Counted from the stretch's first letter, positions 47,385 through 58,429 are shown. The stretch is DNA of 64,000 nt from Anodontia alba (GCA_964016985.1 OZ024825.1:36269557-36333556), one strand, 5' to 3'. Program-made: numbers and translations. The notes: generated by a model not told the origin, from the sequence alone.

Positions 47385-47580
47385 TTTTTTTTTTCTCCCT
47401 TGGCTTAATTTACCGATCTCTGCGGATTAACTTCTGCAATGATCATGACTTCTTCCAATTGCATACAATGTTCTCAGGAGACAATTCGCATGACATGTCA
47501 AAGCCATTTTCTTTAAAAATATGGAAAATATCATCAATTTGACGTCTGATGAATTTCCCCATAGTGCTAAAGGGTAACAG
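47385..47580. repeat. PAL-E, diverged
   Basis: TTCTCAGGAGACAATTCGCATGACATGTCAAAGCC..AAATATCATCAATTTGACGTCTGATGAATTTCCCCATAGTGCTAAAGGG. Confidence 0.7.
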
Positions 47581-47769
47581 TTAGGAGATAGTTTGTGACG
47601 ATGGCAACATAAGACAAACCCATAAAGCTACACGTGTTTTAGTTAAATAAACATGTAGATATAGTACATGAAGTAGATATGGAAATATCCGGAAAAGGCC
47701 ACATTGCAGAACACACTACTCTAAGCCTTTTTCATGCATGTCTTACCAAGCTCCTGTTCCCTAAGGTAC

Positions 47770-48150
47770 CGAACAAGAAGAATCTTCAAATCAAAGGACT
47801 GATAGCACTCGTGGATCGATTGTCTCTGTGTGTAGACTGCGAAAATGGTCTTGAACGTGGATTTAAGACTGTTTCATTCAACTCCTTTCCTGTTATTTAA
47901 GCAAACAGTGCAGATCTGGGCCTGCACCATTTACCCATGTCCCAAATGTTCCAGTCCAGATTTTAGAGATAACCCTCTATCTACAGCACTCTGCTTCACA
48001 GCAACAAGAATAGCGCTGCAATAATAACCGTTACCTGGATTTCGTCTAACGCGCGGTTTGATTACATTGGTCGATGATAATCATAACAATCCCGTAGACA
48101 ACTACCTTTAATTAATTTTGGCGTTTGTATACTATGGCTCGATTGTAAAC
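47770..48150 (+). repeat. Dispersed repeat L, copy 2 (PAL-H empty site)
   Basis: It matches 28040-28520 in reverse. It lacks PAL-H: the junction reads TTTGTATACTATGGCTCGATTGTAAACC. PAL-D survives only as AAACAGTGCAGATCTGGGCCTGCACCATTTA. Confidence 0.75.
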
Positions 48151-48345
48151 CATTGACCCAGAACGAAGATAAGCGACGAAGAGTATTAGATAATTTCTGC
48201 AGTTTGGTAGCTGCTTGAGGCTGGTCATGTGGGATAAGAACTTATGGATAAAATAGATGAGGTAATAATATGAAAAATAACGTTTTTCGAAAAATGCTCG
48301 TTCGTCTGCCATTACTGACAATGACCAATCCTAATCAAATGCGTG

Positions 48346-49283
48346 TTATTGTTTGTGTGTTCTAAGATGGCTGATGAGACCAATCTTAGCTCTAAACTGC
48401 CTGTTGCAGTTAGAGAGGTTTGATGAAGAAAGCTCTGTTGGTGATGCCTTAGCTTTGGCTTTCCGCTGAGCACGTTTCTGCTCGGCTTCGCTGATTCTTT
48501 TTGCTTCGTACTCACCAGCACCCCTTCTTATGAGGCCTCGCCACTTTGCTCGATTCTGTGCAGTCTTTTCCCACGACTGTTGGTATGCTGAATTCTTTAA
48601 GGGAGGCTTTGAGGGTGTCCTTGTATCACTGCTTCTGACTACCATGGGAGCATTTTCCCACTTGTAGTTCTCCACAGACGATTTTCTTTGGCAAACATTC
48701 ATCAGGCATTCTGGTAACATGGCCTGGCCAACTTAATTGTGCCATTTTCAGAAGAGTATGTACACTCTGCATCCCTGCCCTTTTCAGGATTTCTGTGTCT
48801 GGAATCCTGTCTCGCCACTTGATCTTTAGAAGTTTTCTAAGACAGCTTGTATGGAAGTGGTTCAGTCTTTTGGCATGCCGTTGGTAAACTGTCTAAGTTT
48901 CTTTCACATGCGAATAATAGTGTTGGCATCACGACGGATCTGTAGACTTTCAGCTTTGTGTCAAGTCTGACTCCACTTCGATCCCAAATTCTTCCACGTA
49001 GTCGGCCAAATGCTGCACTAGATTTGGCAATCCTGGCATTGACTTCATCCTCAATGTGCACAAATCTAGACAATGTGCTTCCAAGGTAAGTGAATTTGTC
49101 TACCACTTGCAATCGTTGACCTTTCATTGTGATGATAGGTTCCTTGTAAGGCTTTCCAGGAGCTGGCTGATATACCATCTCAGTCTTTTTGATGCTGATT
49201 GTGAGATCATAGCTGTCACATGAATCAGACACTTGATCCTCACATTTTTGCATCTTCTCTTCTGTTAGAGCACCCTTTACCAT
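48346..49283 (-). pseudogene. LINE C-terminal region remnant
   Basis: K-F-T-Y-L-G-S-T-L-S-R and V-M-P-T-L-L-F-A-C-E lie in 49283-48837; 48720-48346 has R-G-L-I-R-R-G-A-G-E-Y-E-A-K-R-I and ends C-N-R-Q-F-R-A-K-I-G-L-I-S-H-L-R-T-H-K, a C2H2-like finger whose first Cys pair is damaged. Confidence 0.85.
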
Positions 49284-50051
49284 GTCATCAGCAATGACGA
49301 ACTAATCTAGCACCTCTGTTTGCACCTTGGACTTAGCGTGAAACCTTCTTAGGTTGAAAAGCTTCCCATCAAAGCGATACCTAATAGGTATACCATTGTC
49401 AACATCCTGGAAAGCATCTGTTTGCATGACAGAAAACATTATGCTGAACAGTGTTGAAGTTTTTTACACAGCCTAGCTTAGCTCCATTTGTCACAGGGAA
49501 CGGATCAGAAAACTCGCCATCATTTTTGGACCCTTGCAAGCATACCAACGCTATAAATTTGGCAGGACAGCCAAACTTTGCCATAACTTTCCAAAGTCCC
49601 GCACGACTGACTGTGTCAAATGCTTTGGTAAGGTCGACAAAGATCATGTTGAGGTCCACATTCTATTCCTGGCATTTCTTTTGAAGCTATCTTGCTGTAA
49701 AGCTCATGTCAATTGTTCCTCTGTCCTTTCTGAATTCACATTGATTTTCTGGTAGAAGCCCTGACTGTTTAAGGTGTTTATTCAGTCGTTTCAGTAGGAT
49801 TCTTGCAAGGATTGTCACAGACTTGAGGATTCCCTTTTCGTTTGAATAGGTGGATAACTGTTGCATTCATGAATTCTTGAGGGATGGCTTCTTCTCTCCA
49901 TATAATGTGAAATAAATGGAAGACCTCCTGCTTTGTAGATCTCTGCAGGTATTGCATCTGATCTTGGAGCCTTGCCAGCTGACAGGAGATTTATTTCTTT
50001 CACTGTTTCAGAGACGGTGGGGAACTCATCAGGCAGCGGATTACATTTCAT
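49270..50051 (-). pseudogene. LINE reverse transcriptase remnant with nonsense codon
   Basis: 50051-49815 has L-L-S-A-G-K-A-P-R-S-D-A-I-P-A-E-I-Y-K-A; 49659-49399 has motif A, I-F-V-D-L-T-K-A-F-D-T-V-S-R. Motif C is V-I-A-D-D, with Y replaced by I and a TAG four codons upstream (GTGCTAGATTAGTTCGTC at 49310-49293). It cannot be active. Confidence 0.88.
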
Positions 50052-50380
50052 CTATGGTAGTCTGTTGATAGCTTCATCATTGATAGATGATGGCCGATTA
50101 AGGACACCATTAAAGTGTTTAGACCATCTTTTCAAGATAATTTCTTTGTCAGTCAGAAGACTATTCCATCTGCACTAAGGAGCGGGTTGGTTTCTAAGCT
50201 CTAGGGACCAAAAACTATCTTAAGTGCATCAAAGAACTTCTTCGTATCCTTTCTGTCTGCAAACGAGTGGATTCCATCAGCCTTTTAGCTTTTTGTCAGG
50301 AGTCTTGCATGTCACTGAGCCTAGCCTGGACTGTCTTACATATGTTTGGATAGGTAGTCTTACTAGATACTGAGCTGGTA

Positions 50381-50794
50381 TCACTGAAGTATGCCTTGTA
50401 TTTTTTGGTATTTCTCTTTAAGGAGTCCCTGGATTTCTTCGTTATTCTCTTCAAACAAACCTTGGTGTTTGCGAGATATTGGTCCTAGGGAATCCATTGC
50501 TGAAGAGTGAACAGTGTCGTTGAAGACTGTCCAGTTCTCATCAAGATCCTCTGAACTGTGTTTCAGTGCATCTAAACGGCTGCATATATCATTGATGAAT
50601 GCTTGCCTCTGGCTGTCTTGTTTCAGCTTGGAGACATCCAGTCTCTTAATATCTTTGACACTTTCTTGCCTTGTGTTCGCCGTACAGGTAGAATGCGCAG
50701 GTTGAGTTTGCTGACAACAAGCCTGTGATCTGTCCAACAGTCTGCACCACACATAGTCTTTGTCACTCTGACATCCTGTTTGTTCTTCCTTCAC
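50381..50794 (-). pseudogene. LINE linker region remnant
   Basis: R-L-D-V-S-K-L-K-Q-D-S-Q-R-Q-A-F-I-N-D-I, S-S-E-D-L-D-E-N-W-T-V-F and S-S-A-M-D-S-L-G-P-I-S-R-K-H-Q fit the spacer between endonuclease and RT in this LINE type. Confidence 0.8.
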
Positions 50795-51284
50795 AATATG
50801 TCATAGCCAATGTGATGCCAGTGTTTGGAGCGAGAATACGTCCATGATCCATTGTTGCGAGTTGGTAGACGAAGACTGTGTTGGTGATCAGTTGTTCATG
50901 CTCCGCATACTTCCTTAAAAGGAGGAGGCCATAGCTGTTGCACTTCCATATTTCTTCAGTTCCAATCTCTCCTTCCCAGGTTTGGTGGTCTGAGCCCACT
51001 CTAGCACTGAAGTCCCCGAGGAGGATGAGTAAGTCTGTCCGGGTAGTTGCAGAAATCACAGAACCCAGATCATCAAAGAACTTGTCTTTAACCTCATCTG
51101 GGTTGGTCAGTGTAGGCACTGTTGCATGCCTCTTGCCAGAAAAGGGAAGTCTCAGCGCCATCAGGTGGTCATGTATGCCTTTTGGAAGTCCTGAGAGCTT
51201 GCTGACAAGGTGTGACGATAGCGAATCCTGCTTCAGGCCGCTCTTCTTTCTTGCGTCCACTCCAGAAGAAAGTGTAACCAGCAC
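50763..51284 (-). pseudogene. LINE endonuclease domain remnant
   Basis: The frame contains L-I-L-L-G-D-F-S-A-R-V-G-S-D-H-Q-T-W-E-G, matching the APE-type LLGDFNxRVG motif with N changed to S, then K-C-N-S-Y-G-L-L-L-L-R and L-I-T-N-T-V-F. Later parts are frameshifted. Confidence 0.85.
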
Positions 51285-51530
51285 AAACTTCTTTTAAAAG
51301 CCCTTCCTCTGCAAGGCGATTCTCACTCAGAGGGAGAGGCGCGCAGAGTCAGCCTCACTCTCTCGTACTGACCTAGCTGGATATAGGCAAGACGGTGTGA
51401 GAGACATCCGGATCTAAGCCCGGATGCAGTGGCTGACCATGACTTCTGTTGTATCTTGTCATGCTCTCCATGCTCCACAACATTGCTGCATCGCCGTTTG
51501 GGCCGTTGAATTAACGTAATGATTTCCTCC

Positions 51531-52460
51531 GCCCCAGCTACCGAAGCAGACTTTACATAACTAGAATGGGTAAATCCAAATATGCAGGTTTTTGTTTGGA
51601 GTTCTCGACTCCTAGATGGATTGCCGGCTCCATCTACCCTAGATATGGCTACACAGATTTTAGTTAATAGCTATACAGAAGCAGTAACTTAAGTGTCCTA
51701 TGTACGCAAAATATGAATAATCCCACGACATATACTTGTCTATATAGACTTTTACATTTATGGGGTGTGATCTTTAACGACTGCGTTTACCCTCTGGTAG
51801 CTACGTGTCATTAGATGATATTATGCAATTATCTTCCAGTGAGAAGGAGGACGTTAGTGACGAGAAAGAAAAGAGGCGGAGCCAAACATTGATGACAGCC
51901 TGACAGGCTGTTATCAATATTTGGCACCTCCTCTTTTGTTTATTTGAATTGTTCTGAATGCTGGCTAAAGAAACACTCCATCATAAGAAGTAATTAAACC
52001 ATTTGCGAAAAACGGTATAAGATTTTTACAAACTGATTACAGATGGGTGGACGCTCCAACAATTCGGGTTTAGCGGCTACGTTCCATTGTAAATATCCAT
52101 AGGGTTTTAAGGGCAATAAGCTTCCTAACCGAAAGGTTTATAATGTAACTTTAAGCATAATGTGGCTACTAAATTGAACCCCCTAACCCGAAATGTTGGC
52201 TCGGACAGACGGACGGACGGACAGTGTGATTATAGGGCACTCCTCGTAGGTCCTCCTTTAGAATGACTTTACTACGGGTCCTGCAATTAACTACTGCAAT
52301 CTGTAATTGTGATAAAGTGACATTCCTTGGAAAGTACCAGCCCTATACTCCGCAGAATACACTGTACCTTCTGAAGACAGTGATTTGTATGGTATCTATA
52401 AATCACCAGACATCCTTCAAATACACCTATCAGCAGATCTCCGGAAATCTGGTAAATGAG
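51531..52460. other. Intergenic, no recognised gene
   Basis: 51865-51945 has a foldback with AGGCGGAGCCAAA.ATTGATGACAGCC opposite GGCTGTTATCAATATTTGGC.CCTCCT. 52200-52220 carries GGAC(G) repeats (ACAGACGGACGGACGGACAG). Nothing else is recognised. Confidence 0.5.
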
Positions 52461-52463
52461 CCG

Positions 52464-52658
52464 TGAGAAAACGTACCTTCTGACATGTGCGCCAAACGAA
52501 GACTCAAATCAGCCTGCGCATTCGCTCAGGCTAATTAGAGTCTTCGTTGTCCACATGAAGAAACTTTACACCCTTAGCTATCCAAATTGTGCCCAGTGAA
52601 GATTCTGATCACACAGCGCAAATGCACAGGCTGAACTGAATCTTCGCTGGACGCATAT
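52464..52658. mobile_element. PAL-J element, interrupted by PAL-A
   Basis: GTGAGAAAACGTACCTTCTGACATGTGCGCC, two hairpins (CAGCCTGCGCATTCGCTCAGGCTAATTAGAGTC; CACAGCGCAAATGCACAGGCTGAACTGAATC), then PAL-A after ACGCATAT. It resumes GTGTCCGTGGGTGCATTTTCTGACG (52974-53000). Confidence 0.8.
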
Positions 52659-52974
52659 CATCACGAAAACATACCTATATAATGTTGACCCCCTTTACCC
52701 CAACTTTTATATTGTAAAACTGGGGTTTACAGGGCTATACGTGATTTTTCTTATTTCTGCTCAAAAACATAGATTGTGGGTACTCGTTAGAACGAGTACC
52801 CAAAAACATAGATTGTGGTACTCGTTAGAACCGCCTCGGCAAGGCGGTTCTAACGAGTACCCACAATCTATGTTTTGAGCAGTTGTATGAAAAATATCCG
52901 AACTTCTATCTGAAAAGTTGCAGGTTTTGGTGGTGAAATTTTCAATATATTTGAATAGGCGTGTTTTCGTAATG
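52659..52974 (+). mobile_element. PAL-A element with partly duplicated stem, inside PAL-J
   Basis: CATCACGAAAACATACC to GGCGTGTTTTCGTAATG, 316 bp. The left arm is repeated (GATTGTGGGTACTCGTTAGA at 52770, then GATTGTGGTACTCGTTAGA at 52811). Confidence 0.9.
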
Positions 52975-53018
52975 TGTCCGTGGGTGCATTTTCTGACGTT
53001 AAGGATCAAATACTGACG

Positions 53019-53300
53019 CATTACGAAAACACGCCTATTCAAATATATAGAAAATTTCACCTCCAAAAACTGAAAATTTTCAGATAAAAAAAATCTGATA
53101 TTTTTCATATTTCTGCTCAAAACATAGATTGTGGGTACTCGTTAGAACCGCCTCTGTGAGGCGGTTCTAACGAGTACCCACAATCTATATTTCTGAGCAG
53201 AAATTAGACCAATAATATATACCCCTGTAAACCCCAGTTTTACTATATATAAAACTGGGGTTTAAGGGGGTCAACTTTATATAGGCACGTTTTCCTGATG
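53019..53300 (-). mobile_element. PAL-A element, full length, reversed
   Basis: CATTACGAAAACACGCC to GGCACGTTTTCCTGATG. It lies 44 bp from the previous copy and faces it, so the two form a 640-bp inverted pair. Confidence 0.92.
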
Positions 53301-54089
53301 GCATAGAAAATTGTCAGTACACCGGCTTTAGCTGTAATAAATTTATTGTAAACAAAAGGAAATAAAAAGCATAACATATTATCCAACATTTTTCTTTATT
53401 TCAGTTTGAGAGAAAATGTTACAAATAAATATTAATTTAGTACATAAATAATATGGCAGATCTCTTACATAATTCAAGCTAAACAGTGTTGTGTCATACA
53501 AGCCTAGTGGTAGTGTCGTGGTGATTATTAGGGAGTGACCATTTGATTTTACAGGGGTGTGAGGCGGGAAGTTTTTTGTTTTGTTTTTTTGCAAAAAAAA
53601 ATCCAGGACCCTATTTTGCCCGAAGAAAATAGAAAGGACCAGGGTAAATGCTATTGTATGCTTTATGAAAATACAGACTCGCGTTACGGAAGAAAAGAGT
53701 GCAGGCCCGAAAATATTTTCCCGCCCTCACCGCCCATAAAAACCAAATGTCGGTCCCTTTGATATATGAAGTTATTGTACTCTTTGATTTTGTCAATCGT
53801 ATTGTTCATAAAGATGAGCACGGCTGAAGTGGAACCCATCACTTCTGATATATAAAAGAACTTAATAACGAAAGGTCTAAAACATGTAAAAAGTTTCATG
53901 TTTATTTATAAACTAGAACACATTTGGAAACTGAGCTGGAACACAGCATTTCCATCAAGATTGCTTCCGCGCAGGCTGATCAGAATCTTCGCTGTCCGCC
54001 TGAAGCTGATTTGGATCCAAAGAGTACGGTGCAAAGACTCTGATTAGACTGTAATGCGTAGGCTGATCTGAGTATCCGCTAGGGTGTTT
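53301..54089. other. Intergenic, no recognised gene
   Basis: Short frames without domains. 53935-54075 carries a diverged PAL-J (CGCGCAGGCTGATCAGAATCTTCGCTGTCCGC..GCAAAGACTCTGATTAGACTG). Confidence 0.5.
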
Positions 54090-54219
54090 ATTTGTCCAAG
54101 AAAATAAGGGTTGGCATGTCATTGCAAACTGTCTCGTAAGGCAATAGCTTGTATATCATGTTAATCCATATTAAGTTTCTGTGGGAAATAAAAAAAAAAA
54201 TCAAATATTTGTCTATATA
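54090..54219. repeat. PAL-E, diverged
   Basis: AAGAAAATAAGGGTTGGCATGTCATTGCAAACTGTCTCGTAAGGCAATAGCTTG..AATATTTGTCTATATATTAACC. Confidence 0.55.
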
Positions 54220-54432
54220 TTAACCTTGCCATGCTGAATAAAGTTAAGATGCCACGCCCTCTTCTAATTTCAGCCAATCAAATTGCTTGATTCAGGTTGT
54301 TGATACAAATTCACACACTTAATGACAAACAATGCAGATCCAGATCAGTTGGCTTCTTCAGAAGCCAACTGATCTGGATCCACACTGTTTGCAAAGGCAG
54401 GGCTTATTCGAGCTCAGCAGGGCCAGGGTTAA
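54220..54432. repeat. PAL-D long form
   Basis: TTAACCTTGCCATGCTGAATAAAG to GAGCTCAGCAGGGCCAGGGTTAA; perfect stem GATCCAGATCAGTTGGCTTCTTCAGAAGCCAACTGATCTGGATC. Confidence 0.9.
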
Positions 54433-54675
54433 AATGTTACATATGTGATAATGAAAAGTATTCCCACAATGAATCATTTGAATTCAAGCAAGTATTGTAG
54501 ACGTTTTACAGATGGTGAGTTATCTCCCTTGGTTTATATTTAAACGGTTTACTCCATTTTGAGGTAGATCTTCGACAAAATACCATGCAACAATGAAGAA
54601 TGATAAACGGTACAAGTTCTATAAATTAGTTCTATAAAAGGAATGTCAATTTATATTTCAATCATACATGACCCG

Positions 54676-54820
54676 CCACGTGGGAAAAAGTACCTTCCTG
54701 CATCCTTGGCTATCCAAAATGCGTCCAGTGAAGATTCTGATCAGACTGCGCGAATGCGCAGTCTGATCTGAATCTTCGCTGGGCGCTCATATACGAAAGT
54801 ACGTTTTCTGACCTTGGGGT
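54676..54820. mobile_element. PAL-J element, single-hairpin form
   Basis: AAAAAGTACCTTCCTGCATCCTTGGCTATCC, then GATTCTGATCAGACTGCGCGAATGCGCAGTCTGATCTGAATC, then ATACGAAAGTACGTTTTCTGACC. Confidence 0.8.
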
Positions 54821-54892
54821 CACATATTAATTCATTTAACACCGTATTTAATCTAAATATCTGGGCACCTAACACTTTATCACACATATATT

Positions 54893-55073
54893 CATCACGA
54901 AAACACGCCTATATAATTTTGACCCTCTTAAACCCCACTTTTATATAGTAAAACTAGGGTTTACAGGGGTATACATTATTTCTTTTTTTTTTTTTGCTAA
55001 AATACATGGATTGTGGGTACTCGTTAGAACCGCCTCGCCGAGGCGGTTTTAACGAGTACCCACAATCTATGTT
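54893..55073 (+). mobile_element. PAL-A element, right-truncated
   Basis: CATCACGAAAACACGCC through the central hairpin (CCGCCTCGCCGAGGCGG) to ACAATCTATGTTATG; the right third is missing. Confidence 0.88.
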
Positions 55074-55099
55074 ATGTGTCTTTACGGACTAGGTACATT

Positions 55100-55258
55100 T
55101 CGTGGTTTTTCAGCCATTTTTACAAGAGAGACAACTTTTGTGACTTCCGGCTTGATTTCCTACGCAATAATCCTCTTCTGAAAAGGACTCTTATCTAAAA
55201 TGAAAGAATTTTGCTTCCAAGGGGAGCAAATTATTTCCTTTTAGAACAGACCCCTTTT
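55100..55258. repeat. PAL-C element, right-truncated
   Basis: TTTTTCAGCCATTTTTACAAGAGAGACAAC..CTTCTGAAAAGGACTCTTATCTAAAATGAAAGAATTTTGCTTCC opposite GGGGAGCAAATTATTTCCTTTTAGAACAGACCCC; then PAL-D begins. Confidence 0.8.
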
Positions 55259-55471
55259 TAACCCTTGTCCTGCTGAGCCCGGATATACCCTGCCTTTGCA
55301 AACAGTGTAGATCCAGATCAGTTGGCTTCTGAAGAAGCTAAATGATCTGGATCTGCACTGTTTGCCATTAAGTTTGTGAATTAAAAGCAACAATCCGGAT
55401 CAAGTAATCCGATTGGCTGAAAATTAGAAGTGACCGTTGCATCTTAATTTATTCAGCAGGACAATGGTTAA
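55259..55471. repeat. PAL-D long form
   Basis: TAACCCTTGTCCTGCTGAGCCC to TCAGCAGGACAATGGTTAAG; stem GATCCAGATCAGTTGGCTTCTGAAGAAGCTAAATGATCTGGATC. Confidence 0.85.
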
Positions 55472-55647
55472 GAAGTGAAGTAAAATCAAATTTGAAAGAG
55501 TTGTCTCCCATGAGTGTATCGATTCTCTTTAACCCATTTATGCCGAGTGGACTCTGCTACCTCAACTCTTTGGACTGGACCATTTCCAGTAGAAGGGGTG
55601 TCTGGTTGGTTTTTATTATTACTATGTTATAGAAATTCCTATATTTA

Positions 55648-55720
55648 ATGCAAACAATGTAGGCCCTGATCAGACGCCGCGTTCTGCGGCGTCTGATCTG
55701 GGTTTACATTTTTTGCCAAT
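55648..55720. repeat. PAL-D hairpin
   Basis: CAAACAATGTAGGCCCTGATCAGACGCCGCGTTCTGCGGCGTCTGATCTGGGTTTACATTTTTTG. Confidence 0.85.
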
Positions 55721-55799
55721 GTCCTTTTTAAAGGAAACAAAGGCTTCAATGGGTCAAGCTGGGCTGGCTCAGGGTGATTTTTAAGGGGCAAATGGGTTA

Positions 55800-56670
55800 G
55801 GCCGTGCTGGCTCAGTGAGTAAATTCTTTCCTTAACGAATAACGCTGCCTAGCTTTTTTGACAAGCGAGGCAAATTGTTCAAGGCCTGAGATATGGATCC
55901 ATTTACTTTAACTCAGTTAAGACTGTAATATCATTGCACTTGACAAAATAAGGAATGTTTACAATACCAACAAAACTATCTAAGACCAATAATACTGTAA
56001 CAACAAAATAAATAAAAAACAAATCAGGAATGAAACAAATAATAACATAAGATCCAATTTTTACTCAAAATATTGTAAAAGTTCTAAAATTCGAACAGTC
56101 AGTTATTCGGTTTAGAGAAGAAATGCAAAGAAATAAAATCTGGGGGATGCCTCCCTTGCAATATTCGTTACTTCCTTTCGCGTCCTTCGTGAGAACGGAG
56201 TTAAAAAAAAAAGTCTGAAAGGTTTCAATTTGGAAACAAAAAACACACAAAAGAATGAAAATCGGAGACTCGGTTTTATCAAGTATCTTCATATACAGCT
56301 ATGTAGTTTGCGAAGCTGCATACGCCCTCAAGCCCTGGCTTAATCGGTATTCAGTTTTCAAAGTAACCAGAATGGACCCAATGATTCCAAAGAAAATAAC
56401 AAAAAAATAAAATCTATGGTGAAGTACGAGGAGACGTTTTACGGCCGCCACAGGCACTGAACACCAGCTGCAGTGAAATAAAATAAAAGATCTAAAAGGT
56501 TAAGTCTCATTATTATTTTAGTTGACTGTTTGAATTTTAGATCTCTTACCGCAACTCAAATATGAACAATGGTTAACTAAAGTCGTATCATTGCTAGATA
56601 CCATAATATAGTAATTAATAATAACAGAACGGAACCTGACCCTTTCCAATGTTATTTAACTTAAGGTGAA
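55800..56670. other. Intergenic, no recognised gene
   Basis: No repeat family or gene recognised; frames are short and without domains. Confidence 0.5.
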
Positions 56671-56684
56671 TGGAGACACTTGGT

Positions 56685-56865
56685 AGATTGGCTGCCATTT
56701 CTGACAAGAGAAACAACCTTTGTGGTTTCCTGTTTGCTTTCGATGATCCCAATGCCCTTCTGAAAAGGGATCTGCTCTAAAAGGAAAGAAAATTCTTTTC
56801 TTTTAGAGTAGACCCCAACGACAGTTTTGCCAAAGTTGTCTCCCTCAAAAGTGTATTATTTCACC
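56685..56865. repeat. PAL-C element
   Basis: GCCATTTCTGACAAGAGAAACAACC..CTTCTGAAAAGGGATCTGCTCTAAAAGGAAAGAA opposite TTCTTTTCTTTTAGAGTAGACCCC; the centre is short. Confidence 0.85.
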
Positions 56866-56887
56866 TTAAAAAGTACAAAAGAAACAT

Positions 56888-56995
56888 CCCAGCAGGCACA
56901 TGACGTTAATACAACGTCGCCTCAACGTCGATGCAACGTCTTGACGTTGCATCGACGTTAGGTCGACGTTGTATAAACGTCATGTGCTCGCTGGG
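56888..56995. mobile_element. PAL-G palindrome
   Basis: CCCAGCAGGCACATGACGTT to AACGTCATGTGCTCGCTGGG, with AT on both sides as the 2-bp duplication. Confidence 0.92.
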
Positions 56996-57029
56996 ATCAA
57001 TCTACTGCTGCAACAAATAGATCATCCGT

Positions 57030-57080
57030 AAAAAAAAACAACAAAAAAACAAAAAAAAAAAAAACAAAAAAAAAAAAAAC
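57030..57080. repeat. A-rich (CAAAAAA)n tract
   Basis: Poly-A interrupted by single C residues. Confidence 0.9.
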
Positions 57081-57292
57081 ACGACTAAATAAAATGGACA
57101 CGGTGGAATTGGTCCATTATTTAAATTGGTCCGTATTTCTTATGCAGAATTTTGGTCAGAAATATGGACTGGCTAAACCGCTTTGTTTCTATTCTTTGAA
57201 AGTGATATTTTATGAATGAACTGAAAACGACAATAAACAAGACTTAATTCGGACTCGGCGTTTGGCCTAACTTAAAGTTGCTCCGTTATATT

Positions 57293-57394
57293 CCAGTAAG
57301 CATTCTGCATAAATCTTTATCGGACCGCGATCGGCAGGATTCCTGTCGTGTCGACAACGGTCCAGTATAGAGTTAAGCAGAATGCTGGCTGGGA
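57293..57394. mobile_element. PAL-H palindrome, diverged
   Basis: CCAGTAAGCATTCTGCATAAATC..CGGACCGCGATCGGCAGG opposite CAACGGTCCAGTATAGAGTTAAGCAGAATGC..GGCTGG. Confidence 0.75.
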
Positions 57395-57468
57395 TGGTTG
57401 TGTTAAGGTATAGTTAAAACCTGACACGAGATCTTTTCATTCATTTACATTTTAGCACATGAATCAAC

Positions 57469-57689
57469 TAGACTGGCTCCAGTCTCTCGTGACTAAATAT
57501 TTTTTTCTTATATAATCTGTTTGATAATCCACTAAAATAAAACCAAAGTAATATCTTGACTATAAAGGCTGGTCACTAGTCTAGTGACCAGCCTTTATAG
57601 TTATGATAATTTTTTGGTTTTATTTTAGTGGATTATCAAACAGGATTATCAGAAACAATATTTAGTCACTGGAGACTGGAGTCAGTCTA
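57469..57689. mobile_element. PAL-I foldback element, full length
   Basis: TAGACTGGCTCCAGTCTC to GAGACTGGAGTCAGTCTA, about 105-bp arms meeting at TGGTCACTAGTCTAGTGACCA. It is flanked by ATGAATCAAC (57459-57468) and ATGTGTCAAC (57690-57699), an imperfect 10-bp duplication. Long arms and a 9-10-bp duplication suggest a Mutator-like origin. Confidence 0.88.
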
Positions 57690-57986
57690 ATGTGTCAACA
57701 TGTATTTGCGTTTTAAGACTAGATTGGAATGCGTGTAAAATGACAAAAAATGTTTCATTATATATTAAATAAAAGTTAGTATGTATTTTATGCCTGGACT
57801 ATATGAGATTCAACATGAGAAAACAGGCCATAATTGCACATATGAGAAAAAAACGAAGGCCTAGAACTTTGAATTCATTTACATTTTAGCATATTTATCA
57901 AGGTACATTTGCGATATATAAGACTAGAACGGATGCATTAAAATGACAAAAAATATATATTATACATAGGTAGCTTGAATTTTATT

Positions 57987-58258
57987 CATCACGAAAACAT
58001 TCCTATATAATTTAACCCCCCTTAAACCCCACTTTTATACAGTAAAACAGGGGTATACATTATTTTTCTTATTTTGCCAAAAAACATAGATTGTGGTACT
58101 CATTAGAACCGCCTCGCAGAGGCGGTTCTAACGAGTACCCACAATCTATGTTTTGAGCAGAAATATGAAAAAATTTCACTGAGAATTTTTTATCTGAAAA
58201 TTTTCTTTTTTGGGTTGTAAAATTTTCAATATATTTGAATAGGCGTGTTTTCGTAATG
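57987..58258 (+). mobile_element. PAL-A element, full length
   Basis: CATCACGAAAACATTCC to GGCGTGTTTTCGTAATG; the small AAACCCCA/TGGGGTTT stem is partly deleted. Confidence 0.9.
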
Positions 58259-58429
58259 CATAAACTAAGTGAGTTTCAGCATGGAAAGAAGTTCTGATTG
58301 AGTTACGAGAAAAACAAAAGCCTAGATTAGTCTGTTCATCTGCACAGTCTGAACAGAGCATTCGCTGGCCACTTAGGGGAAATATGATTATAAACATTCA
58401 GGACGAGAACCCTATCAATTTTTTTTTGT

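Larger units (their letters stand above)
48340..51530 (-). mobile_element. Non-LTR retrotransposon (APE-RT type), decayed
   Basis: A nearly full-length LINE read 5' to 3' on the minus strand: endonuclease, linker, reverse transcriptase, C-terminal zinc-finger-like end. It is broken by frameshifts and at least one nonsense codon, and pieces of RT between motifs are deleted. The clade is not certain. Confidence 0.9.

Noticed and set aside
48340..51530. A functional reverse transcriptase gene
   Set aside because: Frameshifts, a TAG before the catalytic A-D-D and replacement of the preceding Tyr show it is dead.
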